From Actinobacteria bacterium casp-actino5 (GTDB lineage Bacteria > Actinomycetota > Acidimicrobiia > Acidimicrobiales > Ilumatobacteraceae): a stretch of 64,000 nucleotides of DNA. The stretch spans positions 62,001-126,000 of the forward strand of contig LFFE01000015.1 of NCBI GenBank assembly GCA_001510385.1, given 5' to 3'. Shown in pieces: positions 43,472 through 54,479 of the stretch; within the stretch, counting starts at the first letter, position 1, and every line of letters starts with the position of its first letter. The position numbers were made by a program, and so were the translations under genes. A model generated the notes under the pieces. The model was given only the letters and a program-made list of their open reading frames with translations. It was not told where the DNA came from and did not search any database.

Positions 43472-45057
43472 TGCCACGTCCAGGATTTGTCTTAGATGTT
43501 GATCGCTCAACACCGCCAATGCTGTTTTGGCATGGTGAGAAGTTCAGTTTGGAACGCCTTCCTGCCGATCGAAGCCGAGTGATTTACCCTGCTGAATCAT
43601 TCCCAGGTTTGACAGACCCACAGGCCGCCATTCGAGATGCACTTGAACACCCACTCGACATGGAACCGTTACGTGCCCTCCTTCATGCGGATATGAAACT
43701 CACGATTTGTTTCGATGATGCGAGTCTTTCGCTCCCGAAGATGCGCCGTCCTGACTCACGGCAACGAATTATCGAAGCAGTTCTCGACCTTGCGGCCGAG
43801 GCCGGAGTCGATGATGTTCACATCATCGCTGCTCTTGGACTTCACCGACGAATGCATGACTATGAGCTGCGCCATGTGCTTGGTGGCCGCATTTTTGATG
43901 CGTTTGCCCCAAACGGGACTCTCTATCAACATGATGCTGAGGATCCGGAGAACCTGACAGTTCTCGGTGAGACTGATCAGGGTGAGGTACTTGAAATCAA
44001 CAAGCGCGTCGCAGATTCTGACCTTGTTGTTTACGCGAACGTCAATCAGGTCGCAATGGACGGCGGTTGGAAGTCACTCGTCACCGGCGTGGCTTCGTAT
44101 CGGTGCTTGAGCTATCACCACAACCCTGAATCGCTGCAAAACACCCGCAGCCTGATGGATCGCCACCATTCAGCCCTTCATCACTCCATTTGGCGACTCG
44201 GAAAAGTCCTCCGTGACAATGGACCAAAGGTATTCCAGATCGAATCGACCGTTAACACCGATGCATTTCCGTCGCCATTCGAATTCCTCTCCAAACGTGA
44301 GTGGGAATGGACTGCCCGTGATCGTATGACTTATCTCGCGACTGCAAAAACGCTCGACCGACTTCCTCGTCGTGCGGCCCGTAAAATATTCCATGGGATC
44401 GAAGCACCGTATGCAATGACAGGTGTCCACGCAGGTTTCACTGAAAGTGTGCATGAGCGCACGCTCGAAGACGTCTATCGCCAGCACATCGTAGAAGTTG
44501 AAGGCCAGACCGACATTCTCACTCTTGGTGTTCCCTTCATCAGTCCCTACAACCCTGAGTCGATCATGAATCCGATTCTCGTGATGTGCATGGGGTTGGG
44601 GTACATGTTCAACATGTACCGGAACAAACCGCTTGTTCGTGAAGGTGGTGTCATCATCATGACCCATCCGACGTATCGCGACTTCCATCCGGTGCATCAC
44701 CCGAGTTACATCGACTTTTTCGATGAGGTGCTCTCAGATACCACCGACCCTGCAGTGATGTCTGAGAAATGGGAAAAGCGCTACGCCGAGGACGAGTGGT
44801 ACCGCCACCTGTACCGAACCGGCAACGCATATCACGGAGTTCATCCGTTCTATGCCTGGTACTGGGGCGCGCACGGTCAGCAATGGGCGGGCAAGGTCAT
44901 CATTGTTGGGGGCGATCCGACTGCGGTTCGTCGAATGGGATTCACTCCTGCTTCAACGATGGATGACGCCTTCGAACTCGCTTCCGATGTCGTTGGTCGC
45001 TCGCCATCCATCACCCATCTACATGTTCCATCAGTTCTTGTTGCCGATGTGAAGTGA
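43471..45057 (+). CDS. LarA-like (DUF2088) protein
   Basis: The 528-residue product has the N-terminal layout of nickel-pincer lactate racemase LarA: LTICFDDASLSLPKMRRPDSRQ, VDDVHIIAALGLHRRM (the GxHR motif) and a later GGWKSLVTGV segment matching the LarA glycine/lysine region. Key LarA positions look altered: the Arg after the DD motif is Leu, and no His is seen before the glycine stretch. The C-terminal 200 residues are long compared with LarA (about 425 in all) and contain HPTYRDFHPVHHPSY. It could be a racemase/epimerase of another 2-hydroxy acid or a non-pincer relative. ATG overlaps the previous stop as TAATG. Confidence 0.72.
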   Translation: MPRPGFVLDVDRSTPPMLFWHGEKFSLERLPADRSRVIYPAESFPGLTDPQAAIRDALEHPLDMEPLRALLHADMKLTICFDDASLSLPKMRRPDSRQRIIEAVLDLAAEAGVDDVHIIAALGLHRRMHDYELRHVLGGRIFDAFAPNGTLYQHDAEDPENLTVLGETDQGEVLEINKRVADSDLVVYANVNQVAMDGGWKSLVTGVASYRCLSYHHNPESLQNTRSLMDRHHSALHHSIWRLGKVLRDNGPKVFQIESTVNTDAFPSPFEFLSKREWEWTARDRMTYLATAKTLDRLPRRAARKIFHGIEAPYAMTGVHAGFTESVHERTLEDVYRQHIVEVEGQTDILTLGVPFISPYNPESIMNPILVMCMGLGYMFNMYRNKPLVREGGVIIMTHPTYRDFHPVHHPSYIDFFDEVLSDTTDPAVMSEKWEKRYAEDEWYRHLYRTGNAYHGVHPFYAWYWGAHGQQWAGKVIIVGGDPTAVRRMGFTPASTMDDAFELASDVVGRSPSITHLHVPSVLVADVK

Positions 45058-46079
45058 CCGAAATGGCAACAAAACGTCACCTCACTCGACGGGCCCAGCA
45101 ACTTGCATCACGAACCGAGCACGCCATTCGGCTTGTTGCTAAGCCTCTCGCGAAATATGGCTTTCCTTGGCGTTCTCCGACGGTACCAAGGGGTATAACT
45201 GTTCCCGAGAAGCCAGACACTCTAGGAAGCAACTTCGAGACTGATTGGGCTCGACGTCCGCTTGCGTCGGTCACTCGTTCTGCGTTTACCGCTGGCCCGA
45301 TGAAGCTGATGACAACTGTGCTTGCTCGACCAGAGATACTCGGGCTTGATCGCCTGGCAGATCTTGCTCGGCTTGATGATCCACCGCCGCTCATTTTCGC
45401 CCCTGACCATCACAGCCATCTCGACACATCCGTCATGATTCAAGCCATTCCACCAGCGTGGCGACGCGACCTTGTCGTTGCTGCGGCGGCCGATTATTTC
45501 TTCGACAAGCGCTGGAAGGCAACCTTCTCGGCGCTTGCGCTCAATGCGATTCCGATCGACCGTGAGGCGACAGGACGGCAATCTGCTGATCTATTTCGCG
45601 ACCTGATTGACGAGGGCAGAAGTTTGCTCATCTATCCGGAAGGTGGTCGCTCACCCGACGGATGGGCTCAACCATTCAAGGGAGGAGCTGCGTACCTCTC
45701 TGCCAAGACTGGCGTCGCGGTGGTGCCTGTCCATATTGAGGGAACGGGAGCAATCTTCGGAAAAGGGATGAAGAAGCCTCGTCCTGGCCGAACCAGGGTC
45801 ATCTTTGGCGAGCCGCTGTTGTCATTACCTGATGAAAATACCCGTCGCTACAACGCACGCATTGAAGCTGCAGTTGGCCGCCTTACTGAGGAATCAGTAA
45901 GCGATTATTGGACTGCTGCACGGAAGGCCTCTGCAGGAACAGCGAACCGACTCGAAGGCCCGTCAACATCAAGTTGGCGACGCAAATGGCTCCTCACAGA
46001 GCGGCGCCACCGAGAAATCTCCGGTCGAAATAGTCGACCGGAACGCTCGTGGCCAAACCTCGGACCCCGGCAGAATTAG
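45054..46079 (+). CDS. PlsC-type 1-acylglycerol-3-phosphate acyltransferase family protein
   Basis: The 341-residue acyltransferase has DHHSHLDTS with His119-x4-Asp124, and LLIYPEGGRSPDG (motif III, 193-203) plus VVPVHIEGTG. It lacks clear membrane helices apart from weak hydrophobic stretches. The N-terminal 110 residues are an extra domain rich in Arg and Leu. GTG start overlaps the LarA-like stop as GTGA, so it is the fourth coupled gene of the operon. Acyl acceptor unknown: lysophosphatidate, or an alcohol made by the upstream enzymes (inference). Confidence 0.85.
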   Translation: MTEMATKRHLTRRAQQLASRTEHAIRLVAKPLAKYGFPWRSPTVPRGITVPEKPDTLGSNFETDWARRPLASVTRSAFTAGPMKLMTTVLARPEILGLDRLADLARLDDPPPLIFAPDHHSHLDTSVMIQAIPPAWRRDLVVAAAADYFFDKRWKATFSALALNAIPIDREATGRQSADLFRDLIDEGRSLLIYPEGGRSPDGWAQPFKGGAAYLSAKTGVAVVPVHIEGTGAIFGKGMKKPRPGRTRVIFGEPLLSLPDENTRRYNARIEAAVGRLTEESVSDYWTAARKASAGTANRLEGPSTSSWRRKWLLTERRHREISGRNSRPERSWPNLGPRQN

Positions 46080-46091
46080 CGATTGTTGCGG

Positions 46092-46673
46092 TCAGCAGTC
46101 GCCGACTGGAATTGCGATTGTTCCGCCAAGCAAGAAACTGAGGTATGTCGCGTTCGTCGCATTTGCGCGTGCCAGAGCCTCGATAGAAATCGAATATTGT
46201 TCCGCGACCACAGTTGGATTATCCCCAGACACAATGACGTGCTCAAGGACAGAACATCCCGTCGATGAACCATCAGTGGAATTCTGGCTATTCAGTAAAA
46301 GTCCGGCGCCAGGCATGATCGCGCCAGCAGGAATGACGACAGTTCCGCCAATTGGGAATGCCGAGTAGTCAGGATTTGAACGGTTGGCATCATTCAACTG
46401 GGCGAGCGAAATGCTGTAGAGATCTGCGAGGTAGGACGGATTGTCGTTTGCGACGATCGTGTGCTGGTAGGGCTCACCGATCTGGCCGGGAAGGGTTGTC
46501 GTCGTCGTTGGGGCGATTGTTGTCGTCGTCGTGACAAGCTCTTTCACTACATATGACGTGGGTTCAATGGGCGAAACTGTCGGTGCGCTCGAAGCCGCTC
46601 CCCCAGCACAACCTGCCGAAAGAATTGCAACAATCAGTGCACCTGTGAAACCGACAACTACTCGGGGAGACAT
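46092..46673 (-). CDS. Lipoprotein with two LysM-like repeats
   Basis: From the ATG at 46673 the product is 193 residues: signal peptide with lipobox LSAGC (Cys about 22), a threonine-rich linker with two TTTTT runs, and two LysM-like segments (HTIVANDNPSYLADLYSIS and HVIVSGDNPTVVAEQYSIS) each followed by an IGGTVVIP or LGGTIAIP ending. Probably a cell-wall-binding lipoprotein. A GTG at 46751 overlapping the gltD stop as GTGA would add 26 residues that do not fit a signal peptide; GGGAGG directly abuts the ATG, so the start is not certain. Confidence 0.78.
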   Translation of the reverse strand: MSPRVVVGFTGALIVAILSAGCAGGAASSAPTVSPIEPTSYVVKELVTTTTTIAPTTTTTLPGQIGEPYQHTIVANDNPSYLADLYSISLAQLNDANRSNPDYSAFPIGGTVVIPAGAIMPGAGLLLNSQNSTDGSSTGCSVLEHVIVSGDNPTVVAEQYSISIEALARANATNATYLSFLLGGTIAIPVGDC

Positions 46674-46747
46674 CCTCCCATCGTACGTCCTTGACCAGTT
46701 CGAGAAGCGGCACTTGATACGGCGACTGCTGACCGAGTCAGCGTCAT

Positions 46748-48199
46748 TCACATCAGCGGGCGGTCCCCTGGCTTAACAGGTGTCGGCAACCGCGACTGGT
46801 TCATGAGGTACGCGTCAACACCAGCAGCAGCCGAGCGACCCTCCGCGATGGCCCACACGATGAGACTCTGGCCTCTACCCATATCACCAGCAACGAAGAC
46901 ACCAGGAATCGACGTCATGAAGTTGTCGTCGCGGGCAACATTGCCTCTCTGATCTAACTCCACGCCAAGCGTGTCAAGCCATGATCCTTTCTCCGGGCCA
47001 ACAAAACCCATCGCAAGGAACACGAAATCTGCAGGCAACTCGCTCTCGGTACCTTCGATCTTTTTGAATGCACCATCAACCAACTCAACTTCATGGATCG
47101 CTAGGGCCTTAACGTTCCCGTTTCCGTCATCGATGAAACGTTCAGTGTTGACGCTGTAGATGCGCTCTCCGCCCTCTTCGTGCGCAGATGACACTCTGTA
47201 GATCATTGCGTACTGCGGCCACGGGTTTCCACCGGCTCGCTCCTCTGGGGGCTGGGGCATAATTTCGAGTTGCGTCACCGATGCAGCGCCTTGACGTAGC
47301 GCGGTTCCCAGGCAATCTGCACCTGTATCGCCGCCTCCAATAATGACCACATGACCACCGTTGACATCAATGGGTGATGAGTCGGTGTCTCCGAGCTGCA
47401 CTCGATTCGCAAGCGGCAGATACTCCATCGCTTGGTAAATGTTTCCAAGCTCACGACCAGGGACAGGGAGGTCGCGCCAAGCAGTTGCCCCACATGCAAG
47501 GACCACAGCGTCGTGAGAGGCTCGCAGAACGTCGATATCGACGTTGTCGCCGACAATCGCTCCAGTCCGGAATTCGGTTCCTTCCGCCGACATCTGTTCG
47601 ATACGCCGGTCAATGTGATGCTTCTCCATCTTGAACTCAGGAATTCCGTACCGGAGAAGTCCGCCAATTCTGTCAGCTCGCTCAAGCACTGTGACGCTGT
47701 GCCCTGCACGAGTTAACTGTTGAGCTGCAGCGAGACCCGCTGGACCCGAACCGATCACAGCAACGCGATGCCCCGTTAAAGAACTGGGAACCTGCGGGAC
47801 GATCCATCCCTCTTCGAACGCACGATCCACAATTTCGACCTCAACCTGCTTGATTGCAACTGCTGGCTGGTTGATGCCTACAACGCAGGCAGATTCGCAC
47901 GGAGCCGGACACAAGCGGCCCGTGAATTCAGGGAAGTTGTTTGTGGCATGAAGACGCTCGATCGCCTGACGCCATTGGTTTCGGTACACAAGGTCATTCC
48001 AATCGGGAATGAGGTTTCCGAGCGGACAACCGTTGTTGCAGAACGGAATACCACAGTCCATGCACCGACCCGCCTGCGTTCGAACCTCATCGGATGGGAA
48101 ATCCTCGTAGACCTCTTTCCAGTCACGGAGTCGGACCGGCACGGGTCGCCGTTGAGGGAGTTTGCGCTCCCACTGAAGGAATCCTGTTGTTTCACCCAC
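46748..48199 (-). CDS. gltD: Glutamate synthase small subunit GltD
   Basis: NADPH-binding flavoprotein that passes electrons to GltB. The 483-residue product has N-terminal iron-sulfur cysteines in [17 protein letters not shown] and [13 protein letters not shown] loop [17 protein letters not shown] at about 147, NADPH loop [15 protein letters not shown], and a C-terminal [23 protein letters not shown]. Full length. It overlaps the gltB end by eight bases. Confidence 0.97.
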   Translation of the reverse strand: MGETTGFLQWERKLPQRRPVPVRLRDWKEVYEDFPSDEVRTQAGRCMDCGIPFCNNGCPLGNLIPDWNDLVYRNQWRQAIERLHATNNFPEFTGRLCPAPCESACVVGINQPAVAIKQVEVEIVDRAFEEGWIVPQVPSSLTGHRVAVIGSGPAGLAAAQQLTRAGHSVTVLERADRIGGLLRYGIPEFKMEKHHIDRRIEQMSAEGTEFRTGAIVGDNVDIDVLRASHDAVVLACGATAWRDLPVPGRELGNIYQAMEYLPLANRVQLGDTDSSPIDVNGGHVVIIGGGDTGADCLGTALRQGAASVTQLEIMPQPPEERAGGNPWPQYAMIYRVSSAHEEGGERIYSVNTERFIDDGNGNVKALAIHEVELVDGAFKKIEGTESELPADFVFLAMGFVGPEKGSWLDTLGVELDQRGNVARDDNFMTSIPGVFVAGDMGRGQSLIVWAIAEGRSAAAGVDAYLMNQSRLPTPVKPGDRPLM

Positions 48200-51100
48200 G
48201 GGCAGCCTCCATCACTCGGTTGATTGCCTCCGACTCAGACAGGCCTTCACGCTCCGCCGATTCGAGGACCTCGAGAACACGCCGGTAGTCGGTCGGCATG
48301 ATCTTTCTAAATTTGCTCACTTCGACGCTCCAGGATGACAACATACGCTCCGCAGTTTGACTGCCGGTCATCTCTTGGTGGCGCTTAATAAGCGTTTTCA
48401 GTTGATCGCGATCAGTATCAGTCAATATTTCAATTGCGACCATCTCAGGGTTCACCCGGCGATCTACGTCACCATCTCGGTCATACAAGTAGGCAACTCC
48501 GCCCGACATCCCTGCTCCAAAATTTCGACCCGTCGAACCAAGCACGACAACCGTTCCTCCGGTCATGTACTCACATCCATGATCACCGACTCCCTCAACC
48601 ACTGCGGTCGCCCCGGAGTTTCGGACACAGAATCGTTCACCGACCAGACCTCGAATGAATATCTCACCACCGGTCGCTCCATAACAAATCACGTTGCCGG
48701 CAATGACCTGATCTTCAGCAACGAACGATGCTTGTTCATCTGGCCGGATAACGATGCGGCCTCCCGAAAGGCCCTTTCCGACGTAGTCGTTCGCATCACC
48801 CCAGAGATGAATGTCGACGCCTTTAGGGATAAATGCGCCAAGGCTCTGTCCGGCTGAACCCGTGAAATTGATCCTTATTGTTCCGTCGGGAAGGCCTTCG
48901 TTACGCCACTTCTTTGTGATCTCATGCCCGAGCAGCGTGCCGACCGTTCGATTCACGTTCCGAATCTCGGAGTCGATGACAACAGGAATCGCATCATCAA
49001 TCGCAGTGCGAGACTTTGCAATCAACTCCTGATCTAGCGCCTCATCAAGACCGTGGTCTTGACTCGTTGTGCAGTGGAATGACTGCTCATAACGATTATC
49101 TGCCGGCATCAAGATTGGCGAAATGTCCAACCCAGACGCCTTCCAATGGTCGACGGCTGGTCGGAAATCGAGCGCCTCAACCCTCCCGATCATTTCGTCA
49201 ATCGTTCGGAAGCCGAGCTCGGCCATCAACTCGCGAACCTCTTGAGCTACGAATTCGAAGAAATTGACAACAAACTCCGGCTTGCCAGCGAAACGCTGTC
49301 GCAATTCAGGGTTCTGCGTGGCGATACCAACAGGGCATGTATCAAGGTGACAAACGCGCATCATCACGCATCCAGAGACCACCAGAGGGGCGGTTGCGAA
49401 GCCATATTCTTCGGCTCCAAGAAGCGCTGCAACGACAACGTCGCGCCCTGTCTTCAGTTGGCCGTCTGTTTGAACAACAATGCGGTCGCGAAGACCGTTC
49501 ATCACCAACGTCTGCTGCGTTTCAGCAAGCCCCAACTCCCAGGGTCCGCCCGCATGCTTGAGCGAGGTCAGCGGAGACGCTCCAGTTCCACCGTCATGAC
49601 CGCTGATCAACACAACGTCAGCTTTTGCCTTCGACACTCCGGCTGCAACAGTTCCGACACCCATTTCGGCAACCAACTTGACGTGAATACGTGCGAGCGG
49701 GTTCGCATTTTTCAGGTCATGAATGAGTTGCTTGAGATCTTCAATCGAATAGATGTCATGGTGTGGAGGTGGGCTAATGAGACCAACACCAGGGGTGGAG
49801 TAGCGCGTCTTCGCAACCCACGGGTACACCTTGTGACCGGGCAACTGACCGCCTTCACCAGGCTTCGCACCTTGAGCCATTTTGATCTGAATGTCGTCAG
49901 AGTTGGTGAGGTACTCGGCTGTCACACCAAAACGCCCCGAGGCGACTTGCTTAATCGAGGAACGACGCTGCGGATCGTGCAAACGCTCCGAATCTTCGCC
50001 TCCCTCGCCGGTATTCGATTTTGCGCCAATCGAATTCATCGCAACCGCAAGTGTTTCGTGCGCTTCAGCAGAGATCGAGCCATACGACATCGCTCCGGTA
50101 GAGAATCGCTTCATGATTGACTCGGCAGATTCCACCTCATCGATAGAAATCGGCGTGCGATTGTCCGCAAATTTGAACAGTCCGCGTAGGGTTGCGAGAC
50201 GTTCAGATTGATCGTCCACACGCGAGCTGTATTCCTTGAAAATGTCCCAGCGCTTTTCGCGGGTCGCGTGCTGCAACTTAAACACGGTTTCCGGATTGAA
50301 GAGGTGATACTCCCCTTCCCTCCGCCATTGGTACTCCCCACCAGCCTCAAGCTGCCGGTGAGCCCGCTGCTCTGGACGTTCCGGATGTGCAGAGCGATGA
50401 CGTAATGCCACCGCGTTCGCGATCTCATCGAGGCCAATGCCACCGAGTCGACTCACCGTTCCGGTGAAGTATCGGTCAATTGTTTCGGTTCCGATACCGA
50501 TCGCCTCAAAGATTTGCGCACCCGTGTATGAAGCAACGGTTGAAACACCCATCTTCGACATGACCTTGACGACGCCTTTTCCACACGACTTGATGTAACG
50601 CCGAATCGCGACAGTCGGGTCTTCACCACCGAGCCCATGCATCCCTTCTACGATGAGATCCTCGATAGTTTCGAACGCAAGATATGGATTGATTGCGCCA
50701 GCTCCGTAACCAATGAGAAGCGCCATGTGATGAATCTCTCGTGCGTCACCGGATTCAACGACCAAACCAACCTTTGTACGCTGCTTTGTACGGACTAAAT
50801 GATGGTGAACACCGGCGGTGACGAGCAGAGAAGGAATCGGTGCGAACGTCGCATCGGTATTTCGATCAGACAGCACGATGATTCGTGCCCCCTCGTCAAT
50901 CGCAACAGACACTTCTTCGAAAATCTCTTCAAGCCTGCGCTCAAGTCCAACTCCTCCTGACGACACCGGGTACAACGCCCGTACTGTGTGTGACACGAAT
51001 TCTTCTCGGCCACCTTCGCCGGCAGCGTGGACAATTTTAGCGAGCTCATCGTTGTCGATAATGGGGAACGGAAGGACCAACCGACGACAGTTTTCAGGGC

Positions 51101-52724
51101 CTGGCATGAGCAGGTTTCCTTCAGGGCCGATCGTTGATCCAATCGCAGTGACAACTTCTTCTCGAATTGCATCAAGTGGCGGATTCGTCACCTGAGCGAA
51201 CAACTGCTGGAAGTAATCGAAAATGAGGCGAGGCCGATCCGACAGAACCGCAAGAGGCGTATCTGTACCCATCGAACCGATCGGCTCAATGCCAGATTTT
51301 GCCATCGGCGCCAAAATAATCTTCAGTTCCTCATGGGTATATCCAAAAATCTGCTGACGGCGGCGCACGCTGTCATGGCTGAATACTGCATGTTCGCGTT
51401 CAGGCAAGTCCTCAAGGTTCACCATTCCCGCTGCAAGCCATTCTGCGTATGGCTGTTCAGATGCAAGGCGCTTCTTGATCTCCTCGTCGTCGACAATTCG
51501 ACCTTCTCGGGTGTCGATCAGGAACATACGCCCGGGCTGTAGACGCCCCTTCGTCACGATCTTCGTCGGGTCAATTTCGATCACACCAACTTCAGAGGCC
51601 ATCACGACAAGGTCATCATCGGTGACCCAGTAGCGACTTGGGCGCAAACCATTCCGATCAAGCACCGCACCAATAACTTCACCATCGGTGAACGTGACAC
51701 TCGCCGGACCGTCCCATGGTTCCATCAAGGCGGCGTGGTAGCGGTAAAAATCCCGACGATCCTGATCCATATCGGCGTTGTTTTCCCATGCTTCGGGAAT
51801 CATCATCAGCACCGCATGCTCAATCGACCGACCCCCAAGGTGCAACAACTCGAGAGCTTCGTCAAAACGTGCGGTATCAGACCCTCCCGGAGTGCAAATA
51901 GGAAGGGCCCGATCAAGACCTGGCAGAAGCTCAGTTGACGCGAGAGCTTCACGAGCATGCATCCAGTTTTGGTTCCCTTGAACAGTGTTGATCTCACCGT
52001 TGTGCGCGACAAAGCGGTACGGGTGCGCAAGCGGCCAGGACGGGAACGTGTTTGTCGAAAACCGCGAATGAACGAGCAGCAATGCACTCTCAATCAACGG
52101 GTTCGTGAGATCGGGGAAGAACGCGCTCAACTGCGGGGTCGTCAGCATTCCCTTATACACGATGGTTCGAGACGAAAGTGACGAGAAGTAGACATCGTCA
52201 AGTTCGTGTTCAATGCGTTTACGAGCGACGAAGGTAAGCCGATCCAAATTGATGCCGGATCGGCGGTCAGGAGCCGCACAGAACAACTGCCAGAACGATG
52301 GTATAGCCGCCCGCGCTGTCACCCCAAGCGTGCTTGGATCAACTGGGAGTTCGCGCCACGCGAGGAACTCAAGGCCCTCTTCAAGCAAGATCCGCTCGAT
52401 ATCGGAACGCGCCCTCTTGGCGGCTTCTTCGCTTTGCGGGAGAAAGCCAATTCCGACCGCATAGGATCCGGCTTCTGGAAGTTCAACTGACACCACGTCA
52501 CGAAACAACCGGTCTGGAATCTGCAACAGGATGCCCGCACCATCGCCAGTGTCGGGCTCAGCACCTGTAGCACCACGGTGTTCCATATTGGTGAGGGCAA
52601 GAAGACCCGTTTGAACGAGTTCATTCGACTTTTCACCACGAAGATTCGCGACGAAAGAAACACCGCAGGAGTCATGTTCGAATCGCGGGTCGTATAGACC
52701 TCGCGCGGGCATCAAACTTGGCAT
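48192..52724 (-). CDS. gltB: Glutamate synthase large subunit GltB
   Basis: Makes glutamate from glutamine and 2-oxoglutarate. The 1510-residue product has the N-terminal amidotransferase with nucleophile Cys in [12 protein letters not shown], the central and FMN-binding domains ([13 protein letters not shown]), the [3Fe-4S] motif [13 protein letters not shown] and the C-terminal beta-helix ([21 protein letters not shown]). I use the ATG at 52724, which has GGAGAA six bases upstream (52736-52731); the frame reaches a TTG at 52745. The 100 bases to the next gene hold its promoter region, not resolved. Confidence 0.97.
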   Translation of the reverse strand: MPSLMPARGLYDPRFEHDSCGVSFVANLRGEKSNELVQTGLLALTNMEHRGATGAEPDTGDGAGILLQIPDRLFRDVVSVELPEAGSYAVGIGFLPQSEEAAKRARSDIERILLEEGLEFLAWRELPVDPSTLGVTARAAIPSFWQLFCAAPDRRSGINLDRLTFVARKRIEHELDDVYFSSLSSRTIVYKGMLTTPQLSAFFPDLTNPLIESALLLVHSRFSTNTFPSWPLAHPYRFVAHNGEINTVQGNQNWMHAREALASTELLPGLDRALPICTPGGSDTARFDEALELLHLGGRSIEHAVLMMIPEAWENNADMDQDRRDFYRYHAALMEPWDGPASVTFTDGEVIGAVLDRNGLRPSRYWVTDDDLVVMASEVGVIEIDPTKIVTKGRLQPGRMFLIDTREGRIVDDEEIKKRLASEQPYAEWLAAGMVNLEDLPEREHAVFSHDSVRRRQQIFGYTHEELKIILAPMAKSGIEPIGSMGTDTPLAVLSDRPRLIFDYFQQLFAQVTNPPLDAIREEVVTAIGSTIGPEGNLLMPGPENCRRLVLPFPIIDNDELAKIVHAAGEGGREEFVSHTVRALYPVSSGGVGLERRLEEIFEEVSVAIDEGARIIVLSDRNTDATFAPIPSLLVTAGVHHHLVRTKQRTKVGLVVESGDAREIHHMALLIGYGAGAINPYLAFETIEDLIVEGMHGLGGEDPTVAIRRYIKSCGKGVVKVMSKMGVSTVASYTGAQIFEAIGIGTETIDRYFTGTVSRLGGIGLDEIANAVALRHRSAHPERPEQRAHRQLEAGGEYQWRREGEYHLFNPETVFKLQHATREKRWDIFKEYSSRVDDQSERLATLRGLFKFADNRTPISIDEVESAESIMKRFSTGAMSYGSISAEAHETLAVAMNSIGAKSNTGEGGEDSERLHDPQRRSSIKQVASGRFGVTAEYLTNSDDIQIKMAQGAKPGEGGQLPGHKVYPWVAKTRYSTPGVGLISPPPHHDIYSIEDLKQLIHDLKNANPLARIHVKLVAEMGVGTVAAGVSKAKADVVLISGHDGGTGASPLTSLKHAGGPWELGLAETQQTLVMNGLRDRIVVQTDGQLKTGRDVVVAALLGAEEYGFATAPLVVSGCVMMRVCHLDTCPVGIATQNPELRQRFAGKPEFVVNFFEFVAQEVRELMAELGFRTIDEMIGRVEALDFRPAVDHWKASGLDISPILMPADNRYEQSFHCTTSQDHGLDEALDQELIAKSRTAIDDAIPVVIDSEIRNVNRTVGTLLGHEITKKWRNEGLPDGTIRINFTGSAGQSLGAFIPKGVDIHLWGDANDYVGKGLSGGRIVIRPDEQASFVAEDQVIAGNVICYGATGGEIFIRGLVGERFCVRNSGATAVVEGVGDHGCEYMTGGTVVVLGSTGRNFGAGMSGGVAYLYDRDGDVDRRVNPEMVAIEILTDTDRDQLKTLIKRHQEMTGSQTAERMLSSWSVEVSKFRKIMPTDYRRVLEVLESAEREGLSESEAINRVMEAARG

Positions 52725-52824
52725 CGTCGATTCTCCACTACTCAAAATTGGGGGGATGAAGCTCCGGGACGACGCTGGCCCAGAAAGGTTATGTTACTTG
52801 AATTCTCGGTGAATACCGAATGAT

Positions 52825-53688
52825 TCAGTCGTTGAGTACCGGCTCTCGCTTCTCAAGATTCGCCTGAATGACCTCAATTTGGTTCGGAGTTCCAATAAGA
52901 GCTGCCACCTCGGCGCGCTCGGCAGCGAATTGATCGCCTGCCCCGTTCACAAACGACGACGACAGCAGGCGCTTGGCAGCCCGAACAGCATGAGGGTTTC
53001 TTGATGCAATCTGGCGAGCCATCGCAAGAGCAGTTTCGAGTGGCGAATCCGACAGTGTCGTGACGAGGCCGAGTTGAGCCCCCTCTCGAGCATCCAAGAC
53101 TCGAGCGGTGTAGGTCAACTCCCTTGCGACATCGGGTCGCACAAGTTTGTCGAGAATATGTGTTCCAGTCATGTCAGGGATAATTCCCCAGTGCACCTCC
53201 CGGACGGAAAGCTCAGTATCGGGATGCGCCACTCGAATATCGGCCCCGAGTGCGATTTGCAGTCCACCGCCGAGGGCATGACCGTGCAACGCAGCAATCA
53301 CAGGAACTTCAAGTTCTTGCCATACCCAACACACTTGCTGCCCCAGGTGAGTGAGCCCGGACTCTGTCAGTCGGCCCGGACTATTCGGATCACCGGCCAT
53401 CGATGGCCCGTCGCCCATCATCGAAGCGAAACCAGAGAAATCGAGTCCGGCGCAAAACGACGCTCCATCACCGTGTACCACCACGACCCGAACCTCGGAC
53501 ATTTCCTTGAGTTTTGCTCCAGCCGCCGCAATGGCAGCGAATTGCTCCCCGTCGAGTGCGTTTCGTTTGTCAGCGCGATCGAACGTGACAAGCGCAACGT
53601 GGTTATGAACCGCGATTGTCACACGATCGGAGGAATCAGCACTATGTGCAACGAAACCGTCAGGCAATTGGGTTGAGGTGGTGCTCAT
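52825..53688 (-). CDS. Enoyl-CoA hydratase/isomerase family protein
   Basis: Crotonase-fold protein of 287 residues, with VTFDRADKRNALDGEQF, the oxyanion-hole segments SFCAGLDFSGF and ALHGHALGGGLQIALGADIR, and LSVREVHWGIIPDMTG. The sequence supports an acyl-CoA hydratase or isomerase; the second catalytic Glu of true hydratases is not obvious. Divergent from the nitroreductase gene with 91 bases between starts. Confidence 0.87.
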   Translation of the reverse strand: MSTTSTQLPDGFVAHSADSSDRVTIAVHNHVALVTFDRADKRNALDGEQFAAIAAAGAKLKEMSEVRVVVVHGDGASFCAGLDFSGFASMMGDGPSMAGDPNSPGRLTESGLTHLGQQVCWVWQELEVPVIAALHGHALGGGLQIALGADIRVAHPDTELSVREVHWGIIPDMTGTHILDKLVRPDVARELTYTARVLDAREGAQLGLVTTLSDSPLETALAMARQIASRNPHAVRAAKRLLSSSFVNGAGDQFAAERAEVAALIGTPNQIEVIQANLEKREPVLND

Positions 53689-53779
53689 TTCCCAATGCTT
53701 TCACATCAACTCTTACATGTACGAATTCTGATTTCGCTTCACTGCGTTACTACACACCCGTGTCTGCAAAGATTCGGCC

Positions 53780-54436
53780 ATGACAAAACTCAACCTCAGT
53801 GCCGACGAAGTTTTGACCACCACCCGAAGTGTTCGCAAGCGGCTCGATTTCGAGCGAGAGGTGTCGACCGAAACCATCATGGAGTGCCTCGACATAGCTC
53901 TTCAGGCACCGTCTGGATCCAATCGTCAAGGCTGGCAGTGGATGTTCATCACTGATCAATCAGACCGAACGGCATTGAAAGAGATCTATGCCGAGAACTT
54001 TGCTGCGTACCGGCAGATGCCTCGACCCGAATATGCAGCTGATGATCCGAGAGCTGCGGCAACTCCGCGCGTTGTCGACTCCGCTCAGTACCTTGCTGAC
54101 ACCTTTGAGAAGGCACCGGTCCTTCTGATTCCTTGCCTAGAGGGTCGACCCGATGCAGAAAACTCTGCGGCATTTTGGGGATCGCTTCTACCAGCGGTTT
54201 GGAGCTTCATGCTCGCATTGCGAGAACGCGGACTCGGTTCAGCTTGGACAACCCTTCACCTCCCGAACGGCGGCGAGAAGAAGGCAGCGGATCTACTCGG
54301 AATACCGTTCGATCGGTACTCTCAGGCGGGTCTCTTCCCTATCGCACACACCATTGGGACGGACTTCAAAGTTGCATCACGTCTCCCTGCCGCAGAAGTG
54401 AGTCATTGGGGTAAGTGGGGCGAGCGCCTGAGCTGA
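53780..54436 (+). CDS. Nitroreductase-family protein
   Basis: FMN-dependent oxidoreductase of 218 residues. It has the N-terminal [16 protein letters not shown] (family pattern with the conserved Arg pair), [18 protein letters not shown] with the FMN-binding Ser/Asn, and the C-terminal LPAAEVSHW. Mycobacterial relatives are annotated only as putative nitroreductases. Substrate unknown. It lies 43 bases before the aconitase start on the same strand. Confidence 0.87.
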   Translation: MTKLNLSADEVLTTTRSVRKRLDFEREVSTETIMECLDIALQAPSGSNRQGWQWMFITDQSDRTALKEIYAENFAAYRQMPRPEYAADDPRAAATPRVVDSAQYLADTFEKAPVLLIPCLEGRPDAENSAAFWGSLLPAVWSFMLALRERGLGSAWTTLHLPNGGEKKAADLLGIPFDRYSQAGLFPIAHTIGTDFKVASRLPAAEVSHWGKWGERLS

Positions 54437-54479
54437 GTTCAATCTTCGCTTGGGGCGCTTGCTTCCGTATAGTGGTCGC

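Noticed and set aside
46505-46560. Runs coding for TTTTT in the LysM lipoprotein as a repeat element
   Set aside because: This is a threonine-rich linker in a coding region, not an independent repeat.
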